Shown in pieces: positions 36,791-48,460 of a stretch of DNA of 64,000 nucleotides (the stretch's first letter is position 1; every line of letters begins with the position of its first letter). The notes beneath the pieces were generated by a model. The model was not told the DNA's origin. It ran no database searches and was given only the letters and a program-made list of their open reading frames with translations. The position numbers were made by a program, and so were the translations under genes. The stretch comes from Beta vulgaris subsp. vulgaris (taxonomy: Eukaryota > Streptophyta > Magnoliopsida > Caryophyllales > Amaranthaceae), in contig NC_079206.1 of NCBI RefSeq assembly GCF_026745355.1, positions 46,364,216-46,428,215 on the forward strand, given 5' to 3'.

Positions 36791-37557
36791 TTTAAAATCA
36801 TATTGTAAAATCAAGGATTAGGAAATATAACCTCTCCAATTTTAACTCCAAATTATTAATTTACTGAATAGTATTGAATGATCACCGTTTTGAAACTCCA
36901 AATTATTAATTACTGAATAGTATTGAATGATAGATCGATTACTGTATGAATTTTCTTTAGTAACTATAGGTTTAACATAATTGCCTATTACCATATAAGA
37001 ATTGTTATTACTTGCTATTAGTGTCCTGTTCGATAATATACGTTTTAGTAAGTATTTATGTGCATATCATATCATAGATTTAAGGAATCATATTATATAT
37101 GATGCCAATTATGTCAAAACCATAGGATATCATATTAAATCGTAAACGGATCATATCACAAATGCACACACATAAGGAACCAAAGTTATTACAACTTATA
37201 AATGTGAACATGAATAGCCTTTTTATGTTATATGTGCCTTTTGTTATAGCTGTTTAAAAAAGAATCATATCAGCAAGTAATAGAATCATATTGGAGATTA
37301 AGTGAATGATATGAATTCGTAGTTAATTTATAATCAACTTGCGAATGTAATAGTATAGTAGACTGAAAATGAATTTAAAAAGGGAAACATATTATTTAAT
37401 AAATCCGAAAGTTGAATACTACAGACATTTGAATTACTAATCATAATGTAACAAATTAAGATCCATCTACTTAGCGAAAATAAACAACATAACAACATAA
37501 CATAACAAAGTTGAATCACAATAGCATAACGAACGCGGCAATCTTCTATGCTTCAAC
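36791..37557. other. MULE interior, unassigned
   Basis: AT-rich, with diverged pieces of the adjoining array (AATCATATCATAG and similar). No gene recognised. Confidence 0.4.
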
Positions 37558-38222
37558 TCCAACAAACCTCCAAAAACCCATGCCCATAACCCACTGCACT
37601 TTCAATGCATTAAATCCACCAACAACTTTCCCTAATGTCTCCACCCTACAATTCACATTAGGATGCGCATCTTTGCAGTTTATTAGTTGCGTTTTACAAA
37701 CCTCACCATGTGGTCTCACTGCACCACCTTCACTTAGACCATTTATCTAAACATATCTCTTGTAAATTTAAATTCCCTCCTCATACATTCGCTTCCAACC
37801 TGCCCATTTAGCATTTTAAACCATTATACATTATTCAATTTTACATATGCATTGCTAATACAACATACTATATTAAACATATACAATCATATATATTGCA
37901 CCTACAAATTATGTTAAGCAATATTAAGCAATCATACTAATTAACCATAAAACATACTATATTAAGCAATCATATATATTACAAATTATTCTTACCTCTT
38001 CTGCCACACATTTCAACCACTTCTTCCTCTTACTTCCTTTGAAATTCTTCTTCCTCTTTGATCCACCTCCTACCTACTCCAATAATAATTAATTTTGTTA
38101 CATTCTATTTACAATAAATACATCATCCTAATCTAATGAACACTTTTACAAAATTACCTGCTCCAAACATTCTGCTTCCGACTTGTACTCATCTGACAAA
38201 GTTTCGTCATTCTGCCGACTCA
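37558..38222 (-). pseudogene. Small gene remnant in the MULE, plant-mobile-domain-like
   Basis: Minus strand: a first exon from an ATG near 38222 (MSRQNDETLSDEYKSEAECL) ends at a GTAATT donor near 38160. A lysine-rich exon (KRKKNFKGSKRKKWLKCV) at about 38075-37998 ends at a GTAAGA donor. A third stretch (37750-37558) ends in GGFNALKVQWVMGMGFW and a stop. The last motif resembles the start of the plant mobile/aminotransferase-like domain that accompanies Ulp1 proteases in some MULEs. No protease follows; the satellite array takes its place. Family assignment is weak. Most likely this is the 5' stump of a Ulp1-bearing MULE gene. Confidence 0.4.
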
Positions 38223-39415
38223 TATCTATACAATTCCAACATTTTCAATACCAATATACTAAATCCATCTACCAGCATCTAATAATATTATCCATCTAAC
38301 AATATTATCCATCTCCCAATATTATTCTACCTATATTATTCATCTACCAATACCAATCAACTACCAATATTATTCATCTACCAACATCATATAGAAACAT
38401 TTTCAAAATTCTTAATCTTGATCATATAATATAATGTTATGATAATATAATGTAATCTTGCTCATATAATGTAACAGAGGTGGATTAGTGACTGCTTTAT
38501 TGATTGAATATTACCAATTGCTACTATGTCACATTTTTGGTATGGTGGATGAATCTTCAAAGCTTCAAGTTTGTTACTATTTTATGAATAAATATAGGAA
38601 GTGGTTGCTTTGAGTATGATTTACTTCCAATTTAGTAGATTATCCTACTAAGTGATTCCTTTGTTTTCTGCCACATAATGTAAACACCACTTTTTCTTCC
38701 AACTCCATTCATATGAAATTTGTCAATTAATTAGAAAGAAAGCAAACCTAATTTACAACTACTATTATTCAAACTCCATTGTGTCAATTAACTACAAAAA
38801 CCTAACACTCCTTCATCACCTCCTTCACCATTACAACAAACCCAAGTTTCCCAAAAAAATTCCCCTCAAATTCAATACCTTCCACATCTTATACGAAATT
38901 CTTCAAATTCAACAAAAAACACAAATTTCAACGCCAACAACCCACAATTCATAGGAAATTATTTAATTACACAAACAACTACAAAATTTAACCAACAAAA
39001 CCACTCCATACATACGAATTTATTACTTTACCCAAAAATCAAAAATTTCACAATACACTACACATTAACCCATTTTCTAAACTGATTTCATGAAAAATTG
39101 ATAACAATTTAACAAAATCCCATCTCTTTCAACGTATTTTTAAACTAACTCTAACTATTTTCAAAAAAAAAAAATTACCAAAATCAACGAACTTTTTCCA
39201 AGAAAATTCAACATACCTTAATTGCGAACAAGGAGATTCAGATGTCCGGAAGTCGTAGATTCGAGATTCGCTGCACTGATTGAGAGGGAGAAGAAGAAAA
39301 ATTGAGGGTTCTGACCCTTGTTAAAGAAGCTGCTGTTTAACCGTTGCCTAATTCTTCTGCCTTTTACTAACTCAAGCCCCTTTTAACTTCTACCTGGAAA
39401 TTACTAAAATACTCC
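38223..39415. other. MULE interior upstream of the gene remnant
   Basis: AT- and C/A-rich sequence between the remnant's ATG and the right TIR. This is the usual place of a MULE gene's promoter and leader. No definite element seen. Confidence 0.35.
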
Positions 39416-39473
39416 TGATATGGGCAACTGTCAGCCCATATCGGATATGGGCAAATCAGTGCTCAGCATGAAA

Positions 39474-39932
39474 ACCGTGACAGTATTTTCTTGCCAATAT
39501 ATAAACTATATTATCACGTTAAATTTAGAATCTTGTGAAGTTGTGATATTTGTTACTATGTATTTTATATGTATAGGTGTTTTTTCATTTCTACATGTTT
39601 TTTTTATTTTGCCTTTTTTGCTCTCTCAAAAAATTCTACATAGGAAAAACAAATAGGAAAAGTAAAAATTGTTAATTTGATTAACCCTCATAAATTATAC
39701 CTCTTTCATACTCTAACAAGCCTGGGGAAAATATTGCATCAAATACGGCCTTTGTATTAGGCGTGAGTTTGTTAAGTTTGGTGTACGTAGATGATGTGAA
39801 TTTTCTTGGGTTGACTTTGTTTTCTTTGGCTTTGGGAGATTATATATTAGAAGGTGATGTGATAATGAATCAGGTTCAAGTAATGGATAAGCTTAGGAGT
39901 AGAGATGGCAATGGGTCTTAGATATATGTGAT
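39474..39932. other. Old upstream flank of PAP; start of a degraded GGCAATGGGTC element
   Basis: No gene recognised. AGAGATGGCAATGGGTC at 39904-39920 matches the end of a common family of plant hAT-like MITEs whose bodies are rich in GGGTC/GACCC. Its continuation appears after the hAT insertion, at 43491-43620 (CCAGACCCGTTAGGACCC, GGGTTTGGGTTTGGGTCTGG). The hAT therefore seems to have landed inside this older element. Confidence 0.45.
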
Positions 39933-42900
39933 CAGTGGCGGAGTATGGATTTCAAAATCGAGATGTCACAAAAAAAGACAAAGGATATTCAATATTGAAA
40001 ATTTTACAACGCAAAATCACATTGTCTAATATTCATTGTCATACATTCCAGACTAAGAGAAAATTACACAAACAAAAGTAAAAAATTACAAGTGCATTCG
40101 CCGAGTCTTCATTTTTTCGGAAACGATCAATAATATCATCATCGGAAACTTAAAGAAACAATTCTTTCTCAAGAAAAGTAACCAATCAATCATTAAAAAA
40201 TTGATCACCCATGCTATTTCGCAACTTATTTTTTTATGTAAGTCATTCCCGAAAACACTCTTTCCACACTTGCCGTAGCAACCGGAAGAATCAACATCAA
40301 CTTGATGAGCAAAAATACAAGTGGATAAGCTTCATTCCTATTTGTTTCAACAAACTTCATTGAAAGGGAAGAAAGATCATTGACATCTTGGAATTCACCA
40401 CTATTATCTTCTCGCATATCTTCCATGAATATATCAAGTTGACAATCTAGAGTATCTAAATCATTAATTGTAAATTCGGAAGGATAAAGAATGGAAAGTT
40501 TAAGTACCTTTTCCTTGTTGAAAGAAGAGAATCCATCGTTGGGATATAAGCAAGCCATGCATATAAGCAACTCCATAATAACCTCATCAAAACGGTTGTT
40601 AAGTTCTTGAAGTTGTAGATTTAATTACTCGTACGAACACTTCTACCCAAAAATGATGAAGATATGTCGCTTCTTTAACAAAATGTCTTAATCTTCCTTG
40701 ATGATTGTAATTATCCTCCATGTTGGGAACAACAATGGCATGTTTATTGCAAAATGAGGTAACCTTACTCAAATGTCTCCCACCCACCATCCCTTATTTT
40801 TTGCGATACTGTTTTAGTCAAAGGAACAAGTCTCATGGTATTAAAAATGTCTTGATTTTTTCTTTATAAAGCACTACACAAGTCATTAGTGTACCCAAAT
40901 ATTGTAGACATTAATTGTGCTATAAAAAAAAATCAAACGATTCTAGTAAAAGCACAACACCTTAATCTTTTGCCTTATCATCCACATTTGAACCATTTTT
41001 TCCAATCATCACAAGTACATCAACAATTGTAGGAAACAAGTTCATGACATTTTTTAGAGTTTCGTAGTGAGAACCCCAACGAGTGTCACTGGGTCTTTTC
41101 AAACCAGTTTCAATAACTTGAGCTTAATTGATTTAACCCCGACCCCGTTTCAAGTTCACCCATTCTAAGGATCGAGCAATAATTTGAGCTTGGATGTCTC
41201 GAATAATTTCTCTTCTTTTACAAGAATTTCCAACCACATTCAACAAGGTTCCAAGTGTATCAAAAAGCCAACCACACTAGTTATTCTTTTTAGCAACCGC
41301 AACAAGAGTTAATTGAAGTTGATGAGAAAAACAATGAACATAGTATGCATTTGGATATCATCCATAATCAAGTCTTGAGGCCATTTATCTCACCTTCATG
41401 TTACTAGCCCATCATAACCTTGCCCTTGAATCTTAGAAGGACTTAATGAATGATCAACAAGCAAAGATATAATTGCACTTCTAAGAGACAAAGCGGTGGT
41501 ATCCCCTACATGAACAAGCCCAAGTAATCGCTCTACTACCTTTTCCATTTTCGCTCTTTTCAACTTAACGCAAAAAAAGAGCTAATTGTTCCTTTTGGGG
41601 ATACATCACTAGATTCATCGGTCAAGATAGCAAAGTAATCATTACCAATTTCCTCTATAATCCGCTTTGGCACAACAATTTATGATACTTTTTGAATCAT
41701 GGGGGATGTTAATTGACAATTTCCAAGAGCATTTTCAAAAGTGACTTTTGAAACAACTTCATTATGTGACTTTAACCATTTCAAAAGCTCAATGAAATTT
41801 CCCCTATTAAGAGTTCTTCCTCTTCTCTATGTCCATGAAATGCCAACCCTTGCCGCAATAGATAAGAAAAACAAGAAACCGAAGCTCTCAAGCGAGTTTC
41901 ATACTCACTTTTAATCACATCACTACATCATCAAAAGTTTCAATGATTGATTTTTTTATCTTTCAAATTCATATATTTCTCATAAGCAAGATTGTGAGCA
42001 CTTTTTACACCTCCAACATGTGTCTTAAACCTTTCCGATTTATTCCATGACCTAAATCCTCCATCTACAAATGCATCTCCTCCCACATTAACTTCAATAT
42101 CATTCTTAAACAAGTAACAAACAAAATAAAATGTCGCATCTTTCTCGATACTATATTCAAGCCAATCCCATTTATCAAACCAAGAAGCAACAAATCAATG
42201 CAGACGCGGCCCACCAAAATCTCTTTAAGGGAAGTTATGAGTTTTTGGTTGACAAGGTTTTTTAAGGGTATATGCCCTCCTAATCGCATTATATTACATT
42301 GATTTGAAGGATAATCCATTATGTTTATTCTTTTTCCCGGATCATGAGGAAGAAGTTCAACATCATAAACAAACTCTTCATTCTCTAATGACACATTATC
42401 CGTATTTGAACCACCCAAATTCATATCATTTTTGTTAATTTGAGGAGAATCATAAGATGGAGAAGCACTAGCATTAGATGATGGAGTACCACTATCTACC
42501 AGTGGCATTGAAGAACATGAATTATCTTGAGATTTCATTTTCTTGAATATAAATTATTGAGGATCGGGTTGTTTTTCCATTGCCTTTGATTTTTTTTGAT
42601 TGAGGTGTATCACTCATCGTTTCCTATATTCATTATTTAATACAAATTAACACATATGAACTAACTAATAAACTACATGAAAATCAATCAATAAATTACC
42701 ATCGTAAAGAAACTAAATCATCATAGAAAATTATAAATTAATTAACACTACCTAATATATACAAGTTCACATTTCACAAATTCAACATTCACAAAAAAAC
42801 TTAACAAATTCGAAATTCACACATGTATGCAAATATTACAATTTATATCAACCAAATAAGATTTTAAATATGCAATTTAGGAATTAAGAAATAAATAATG

Positions 42901-43490
42901 TAAAAGAATCAAAATTTAAACTTGTAAACGTTAATACCTGATGGGTGATGGCTGGTCGAGTGGTTGGAGGAGCGGTGTCGCCTGCCGGTGCGGGACTGCG
43001 GGCGTGCGCCGCGGTGCGGCGGTGGTCCTTGGTTGCCTGGTCGGCGTGTGTCGTCGTGCAGGCATGTGTCCCGATGGTCGACGGACTCCGGCGTGGCGGC
43101 GTCTGAAGTCTAAACCCTTGGTGACGTTAACGGTGGACGTGAAGCCGTGAAGGCTGCCTAAAATAGGGTCTGGGCAGTGGGCTATTTAATTTTTTTGTAG
43201 CGTGAGAATTGAGATAGGTGTGTTGGGAAAGGAAAAAGGGTGCAAGTCATAGTCTTCAAAATTAAATGATTTTTAATTTTTAATTTAATTAAAAATCTGA
43301 TAAAAATTAGGAGTTGGGACCACTGCAAGTAATAAAAATAAAGTGTGCAAGCCAAAAGTGGTAGACAAACTAACATGAATAGCGTGCGTGACTTGTTGTA
43401 CTTCCCTGATTTAATTTTTTTTTTTAACGAAAAATCCTTAATTTTTTTTTTATTTGAGGGGTCACGTGACCGACTGTAGCTCCGCCACTG
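39933..43490 (-). mobile_element. hAT DNA transposon, 3.56 kb, decayed
   Basis: Ends CAGTGGCGGAG and CTCCGCCACTG are perfect 11-bp hAT-type inverted repeats. Flanking 8-mers TATGTGAT and AATGCGAT agree at six of eight positions, a diverged TSD. The minus strand carries a broken transposase gene (40222-42538). Upstream of it, 42945-43150 is GC-rich and could be the promoter or leader. The TIR matches the short hAT at 27656-28559, so this family could have supplied its transposase when intact. Confidence 0.9.
40222..42538 (-). pseudogene. hAT transposase (TTF-type zinc finger, ZMYM1-like), degenerate
   Basis: Starts at 42538 (MKSQDNSCSSMPLVDSG). A low-complexity N-terminus is followed by HDPGKRINIMDYPSNQ, the lead-in to the TTF-type zinc finger. 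That finger continues in another frame (DKWDWLEYS, YFVCYLFKND near 42170-42100). The C-terminal hAT dimerisation domain is clear at 40340-40226 (LPVATASVERVFSGM). The middle DDE/RNase H-like part can be followed only in pieces with frame changes and stops (for example near 40580-40790). In the family this enzyme cuts hAT ends. This copy is non-functional. Confidence 0.85.
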
Positions 43491-43615
43491 AATGCGATCC
43501 AGACCCGTTAGGACCCGCCCCATTATAATGTCTGGGTTTAGACTTTTTTAGACCCAACATATTCGGGCCAGGTCTGGGTCCCGAAAAGCATGAATTGGGT
43601 TTGGGTTTGGGTCTG

Positions 43616-43616
<1 letters not shown>

Positions 43617-43706
<90 letters not shown>
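43617..43706. repeat. (TA)n microsatellite, ~90 bp
   Basis: Almost pure TA repeats separate the hAT-flanking sequence from the mudrA fragment. Confidence 0.95.
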
Positions 43707-43709
<3 letters not shown>

Positions 43710-44490
43710 AGTGGGAAATGGTAGGAATTCCATGCTGCCATGATGTTGCCTGTATCTATTTCCTACATAGAGAAGCTGAGGATTATGTGGATCAATGGTA
43801 TACAAGATATGTATACCTTCAAGCTTATGTAGGTGTCATTACTTTCTTATTTGTAAATCTTCATGCTTTTTTCTTATTTCTATATATATATATACACTTA
43901 CTTTCTAATTGTTAAGGGGGAAAGGCATTGGCCTAGACCAGAATTGTATACCCTCCTCCCATCAAAATTGGTCTTGGAAGGCTAAGGAAGAACATGATAA
44001 AGGATCCATTTGAGCTGCCGAAAAAGGCTGGAACTTTGTCAAGGACTAGAATGGAGATAACATGCTCACTGTGTAAAGTAAAAGGGCACAACAAAAGGAG
44101 ATGTCCCAACAGGGACAGTGCTGCTGTTGTTGTTAGTGAGCCACCTCCTAAGAGACCAAGGGATAGACCAAGGACTGATGGACAACCCCCTCACTCTCAG
44201 CCCAGTACTACAGCCCAGCCAACTCAACTTGGTAGAGGGAGTAGGATGATAAGGGGTGGCAGAGGTTCTAGGGATGGGGAAACGCAAAATGGTGAGAGAG
44301 GTTCAACTTCTTCACAGAGGGGTGGAAGGGGTTCAAATGCTTCATAGAGGGGTGGAAGAGGAAGGGATAGAAATCAGGTTTGGCCTTAGTTTTTTTACTA
44401 GTATTTCCTCAAATTGTGTGCATGGTCTTGCTCACATAATAACTTTTGTTATTTTTTTCCCTTCTTTTAGGTGCCAATCGGGGTAGGGAA
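43707..44490 (+). pseudogene. mudrA-type MULE transposase, C-terminal fragment
   Basis: Plus strand: KWEMVGIPCCHDVACIYFL then EDYVDQWYTRYVYLQAY is the SWIM zinc finger and following segment of MuDR-type transposases (WxxxGIPCxH). After a probable intron (acceptor TTAAG near 43915) comes HWPRPELYTLLPSKL. After an in-frame stop near 43983 follows a CCHC zinc knuckle, CSLCKVKGHNKRRC. The tail is rich in Arg/Gly/Ser (RGGRGSRDG, SSQRGGRGSNAS). A further stop (44345) and a probable small intron precede PIGVGN. The catalytic DDE part is absent, replaced on its 5' side by the TA microsatellite. Unrelated to the Ulp1-type remnant in the MULE at 32403-39464. Confidence 0.85.
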
Positions 44491-44850
44491 TTAGATTCCA
44501 TGTGATGGACTCCTGCCAAACAATCAAGCCAATCTGATGCTTAGTGGATGCTTAATAGATCTTCAAATTAGCTTACTTTATGTCTTAGTTAAATGCTAGA
44601 TCTTAGAAAGAACTTCTATGAGTTGTAATGTACTTTGCTGCTAGTTTTTTTTTTATTGTTTAGTACTACACAGTACACAATAAATCATATCAATTGTAAT
44701 GTACTTTGCTTTCATGCTAATTTAAGGTTTCATATTCATATCTATTGTAATTCCATTATCATTATTCCAATTACATAATCAGACCATAATTCAAGCAAGC
44801 TAACTTTCTTCATTGCTTTCATAATCAAGCCATATATAGTACATTGCTTA

Positions 44851-45454
44851 TAGAGCTGGCAAAATATTACCCAATCCGCCAACCCGACCCGAACCTAACC
44901 CATTAATAATGGGTTGAGTCAAAATTTTGAACCCATTTAATTAAATGGGTCGACCTGACCCAACCCGTTTAATTAAATGGGTTGGGTCAGGTTGAGAATT
45001 CCAACCTGATTTTGACCCACCTAACCCATTTATGAAAAACAAGCTAAAAAAGCCCCTAAAAATATTTACAGTACTCTACTGCTCTTGCTTATTATGACTT
45101 AGTCATTACACTTAAGGTTGAACAATTGCTTACGAAGTTGTAATGATGTTAATTTTGAACATTTGTGTTGATTTTGAACAATATTATCATATGGTTATGT
45201 AATGACTTAATTTTAATTTGTTGCCTACTGTTATTTGCAAATAAATTATGTTGTTTTTATTTTTTTTCTAGAAAAAACACGAGAAAAAAATTAAACGGGT
45301 CGACCTGAAGGTTGACCCGTTTATCATAAGGTTGGGTTGGGTTGTAAATTTCAACCCGTTTAAGTTAGCAGGTCAGGTTGGGTCAAGGAATTCTCAACCC
45401 GCCAACCCACCAACCCAACCTGATCTTGACCCACCCGACCCATTGCCAGCCCTA
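44851..45454. mobile_element. Non-autonomous hAT-like element with perfect 8-bp TSD
   Basis: ATTGCTTA lies directly on both sides (44843-44850 and 45455-45462). Ends TAGAGCTGGCAA and TTGCCAGCCCTA are inverted repeats with one mismatch. The body is rich in GACCC/GGGTC words (AACCCGACCCGAAC, GGGTCGACCTGACCC), and long internal stretches are self-complementary. 604 bp, no gene. Confidence 0.92.
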
Positions 45455-45489
45455 ATTGCTTACATGCTAATTTAAAGATCTTTCATTGT

Positions 45490-46030
45490 CTACTTATTAT
45501 ATACTACTCCTACAATGATTGTAAATACAAGCCAAGATAAAACCAACATAAATATCAGATTTTCTCCTTCCTTGAACTCTTCATCAACTCCACGCATTTC
45601 ATAAAGATCACTTTTCATCTTTCTTTGCAACTCCAGTTTCTTGATTTTCTGTTCCAACAACTTCCTCTCATGCTTTAGTTCACTTATGGTGTTCTCCTTC
45701 TGCAGTAATTGATAACGCAATCATCATCTTCATTGTTGTCAATTATCCACTTCATAAAATCACACTTACTGTCCTACAGCACAATCACAATAATATATAG
45801 TAAAATTTAGGAGAAAATTTGAAATTGGGGGGGGGGGGGGTTTGAAATTTCAGGGAAGGAAAATTAACTTACATGCCATAAAGGGCAACCATATAACTTC
45901 ATTCCGATGTGAGTTCCATTCTTCATAGTACGTATTACAACATCTCTTCCACATCTACGCTTCACTCTTGGCCCCCCTTGAATGTGAGGAACACCCAGAA
46001 CCAGATGTTGGCCTTCACATATTTGACCTT
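45490..46030 (-). pseudogene. GRF-type zinc finger small membrane protein gene, degenerate
   Basis: Minus strand. An exon around 46015-45874 reads VKRRCGRDVVIRTMKNGTH then KLYGCPLWH and ends at a GTAAG donor. The next exon (from about 45777) reads SKCDFMKWIIDNNEDD. Together these give the C-x(n)-G..F/Y-G-C-P...C-F-x-W pattern of a GRF zinc finger. After a one-base frame change (near 45720) a coiled coil (KENTISELKHERKLLEQKIK) leads to a hydrophobic segment, FMLVLSWLVFTIIVGVVY, ending at 45490. Plant genomes hold many such small GRF/coiled-coil/TM genes, often near TEs. Function unknown. Confidence 0.7.
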
Positions 46031-46243
46031 CCTTCGATTTCGCAGAATGGTGGGGAAGATGGAGAAAAAAAAAGGAAATTCAAAACAAAAGATATTGCAA
46101 TGAAGGAAAAATGGAGAAATTGGAGGAAAGAAGATTCGGGAGAGAGAGAGTGTGTTAAATAAGGTTAGAACCAAAAAGCAATGGTAATATGCCACGTAGG
46201 ATAGTTTACCTGCTTCTCTAGGTAAATTACATGTTAGGTGCAC

Positions 46244-47845
46244 TAAAAATTAAAAAAGGTCAAAGGTTAGATTATTAAAAATTAATTCAAAGGTTGGATT
46301 ATTTTGAGCGAATGCTAATCAATTTTTCCAACTTATTATAGTGTTTTAGAAAGTGGGCTTTTGCAAAACTATTCATAAAAAGGTTTCGAAGCTGGGCTTA
46401 AAAAATAGGTTAACATATTTTATTTTGACTAGTTATCTATTGTTTCCTCGATCTGGACCAATTAAAGCAGGGTATTAGTCATCATTGGGTACTACATGGG
46501 GAGACACGATTTTGTTACTACACTATGATAAAATTATAGCCAGCCACCGGGTAGGCTTGTGATGAGACCTACTCGTTTATCGGTGTTTTATACTACGGCG
46601 TGAAAAGACATCATGTAAGTTTTTTGAACCATTTATTGTTAATATTAGATTTTCATTATACATTAAGTTAACATTATAATTAAAATTTATACATCAATAA
46701 ATTTGTGTATTAAAATTTTTATATATTAATTGACTTTATATTCTATAAAAATCTTCGCTAATGGTGATAACTAAATATCTAAACAAAGAAATGAACAATA
46801 AAATGACTAAATACATATGTTCAACGACAACTTGTTTTCATTTTTAATTTTTTGAAACTAGGGTTTTCTCTAATTTTTCTATGTTTATGAGGTTCAATCA
46901 AATCAATTGGCAAGATTAATCAACAGAAATAAAGGATTAAGATTCCAGTAATTATAATGGCTACAATTCTATTGTAGCCATTCAATAATTATCCCTTAAA
47001 CTGTCGTTATAACTTTTTCATCTTGTTGTTCTATTTTTTTTTGTTTACTCAATTGGTTTTCTTTCTCGGGATACATAATAACATAACTACCGCTAATTTA
47101 ATGAAAAGTTAACGGCATGTTAAAATACTAATGATAATTAAGGTTGGTCAAGTTAGCTGCAAGCCCTCCTTCCACCCCTATAATAGGGATTCGATTCTTA
47201 CCTCCTTAAAAATTAGGATTCCCAAAAGCATGCAAACATATATCAGAAATTTATACAAACTAATTACTATAACTTGATACTTTTATATTCCAATTTACTT
47301 GCAACTTGTGAAATTTTACGCCTCCTGATACACAATTTTGACCTATAATATATTCAATTATCAATATGTAACATTGTCTTTTTCGTGACTCATATGGATA
47401 AAAAAAATCGATATGTAACATTTTAAAAAAAATTGATATTTTAATTGTATACATTGAAATTCAAAATGGATTTACAAATCTCACATTTTGTGAGAAACTA
47501 TCAAGTAAACAAATTTAAGAGACAAAAATCCACCATAATTTTTTTTTTACCAATCACTGGTTTCTGACGGGTTTACTTTACATTTTGATATGACTCACAC
47601 GTATTTTGCACGTGCTAATTACCTATAAAGAGAAACTTGAGTTCTTACAAGAGGGAAGATAAGCAGTGGACAAAGAAAAGGAACAAGGGAGATAAAGAAA
47701 TAGGGCAAAATAAAAGTCACATGTAAGGCACATGTGTGTATCAACGTTCGCAAAATATAGACAAACCAACATAACTCATCTACTAGTACTTTTTTCGCAA
47801 AACAAAAGTTAAAAGATATTTTTTCCATGATTCTTTTAGTTAGTT
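46244..47845. other. Intergenic AT-rich sequence
   Basis: No gene supported. Near 47138-47230 a tRNA-like head (GGTTGGTCAAGTTAGC, later GGGATTCGATTCTTACC resembling a B box) hints at a SINE, but body and tail are unclear. Confidence 0.4.
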
Positions 47846-48460
47846 TTTTTTTTTGACAGGAAGAAAATTATCATTTATTGAAAAGTCATCCGGTATCTAC
47901 TATCTACATTGATTGATAAATGAGATACAAGAGTACATATGAAAACAACAAGTAATACCTCATCCAAATAAGATAACTGAAAATCTATTCGAGCCCATTT
48001 GAATTGATGTCTACGCATCTTTAATTGAATCTCCACTGGACGTGTTGTAACTTTTTGAATATCAATACCCTTGTTGTAGATCAAATCTTTCATCTTTCAA
48101 ATCACAACAAACTTCTACTAGATGAGAAGACAAAACCTTTATTGAAAAGGAAGATCACCGCCTCAGGGCCACCACAATCAAACACTTTGTCTCACCTTCT
48201 CTAATCAGAATAGATGGGAGGGAAAAAACCACAACCCATAATCTAACCAGAGTAAAACGATGAGGGCAAAGAAACTTTGGGGATGAGGAAATAGATCGGA
48301 TGTAAACACAAAGAAACAAACAAAAGAAAAACACATGGAGGGAGGGGAGACACACCTTACACAGTTACACCAGCCGTGAGGCTAGGCGGTGGCCTCCCAA
48401 AGGGGTTTTTGAGATAGGGTTTGGGGATTTTTTCTTTAAAGGGGAGAGAGGTTTTTTTTT
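47846..48460 (-). mobile_element. Retroposed LINE-like derivative with poly(A) and 12-bp TSD
   Basis: The 12-mer TTTTAGTTAGTT (plus strand) flanks both ends (47834-47845 and 48461-48472). On the minus strand the insert starts after an A run with CCTCTCTCCCC and a CCACCGCCTAGCCTC segment like a LINE 5' leader. It ends TTTTCAATAAATGATAATTTTCTTCC then TGTC and about 12 A, like a LINE 3' end. Only about 600 bp long, it holds no endonuclease or reverse transcriptase. It is therefore a non-autonomous LINE derivative or a retroposed transcript moved by LINE machinery. Short open frames inside (48093-47875; 48355-48155) show no homology that I recognise. Confidence 0.75.

Larger units (their letters stand above)
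32403..39464 (-). mobile_element. Mutator-like element (MULE), 7.06 kb, with 9-bp TSD
   Basis: AGCATGAAA occurs directly outside both ends (32394-32402 and 39465-39473), a perfect 9-bp TSD as expected for Mutator. Ends read GAGGAAGTATTTGCCCATAT and, on the complement of the right end, GAGCACTGATTTGCCCATAT. They continue identically through CCGATATGGGCTGACAG and TTGCCCATATC, so the TIR is about 47 bp with few mismatches. The TIR itself contains the palindrome GCCCATATCCGATATGGGC. Inside are a ~3.7-kb satellite-like array (33080-36790) and a short gene remnant (37558-38222, minus). No mudrA transposase is present, so it is non-autonomous. Confidence 0.9.

Noticed and set aside
32403..39464. First reading as an element starting exactly at ATTTGCCC with no TSD
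   Set aside because: Extending the ends by 8 bases to GAGGAAGT and GAGCACTG reveals the perfect 9-bp duplication AGCATGAAA, so the larger borders were used.
42941..43150. GC-rich 69-codon open frame
   Set aside because: It has no homology I recognise and lies on the strand opposite the transposase of the hAT, upstream of it. Better read as promoter or leader sequence.
43548..43915. Tyr/Ile-repeat open frames across the TA microsatellite
   Set aside because: They are TA repeats read as Ile-Tyr. Only the part after 43707 on the plus strand is real mudrA coding.
47138..47230. Possible SINE with B-box-like GGGATTCGATTC
   Set aside because: Neither an A box at proper spacing nor a tail or TSD could be confirmed.
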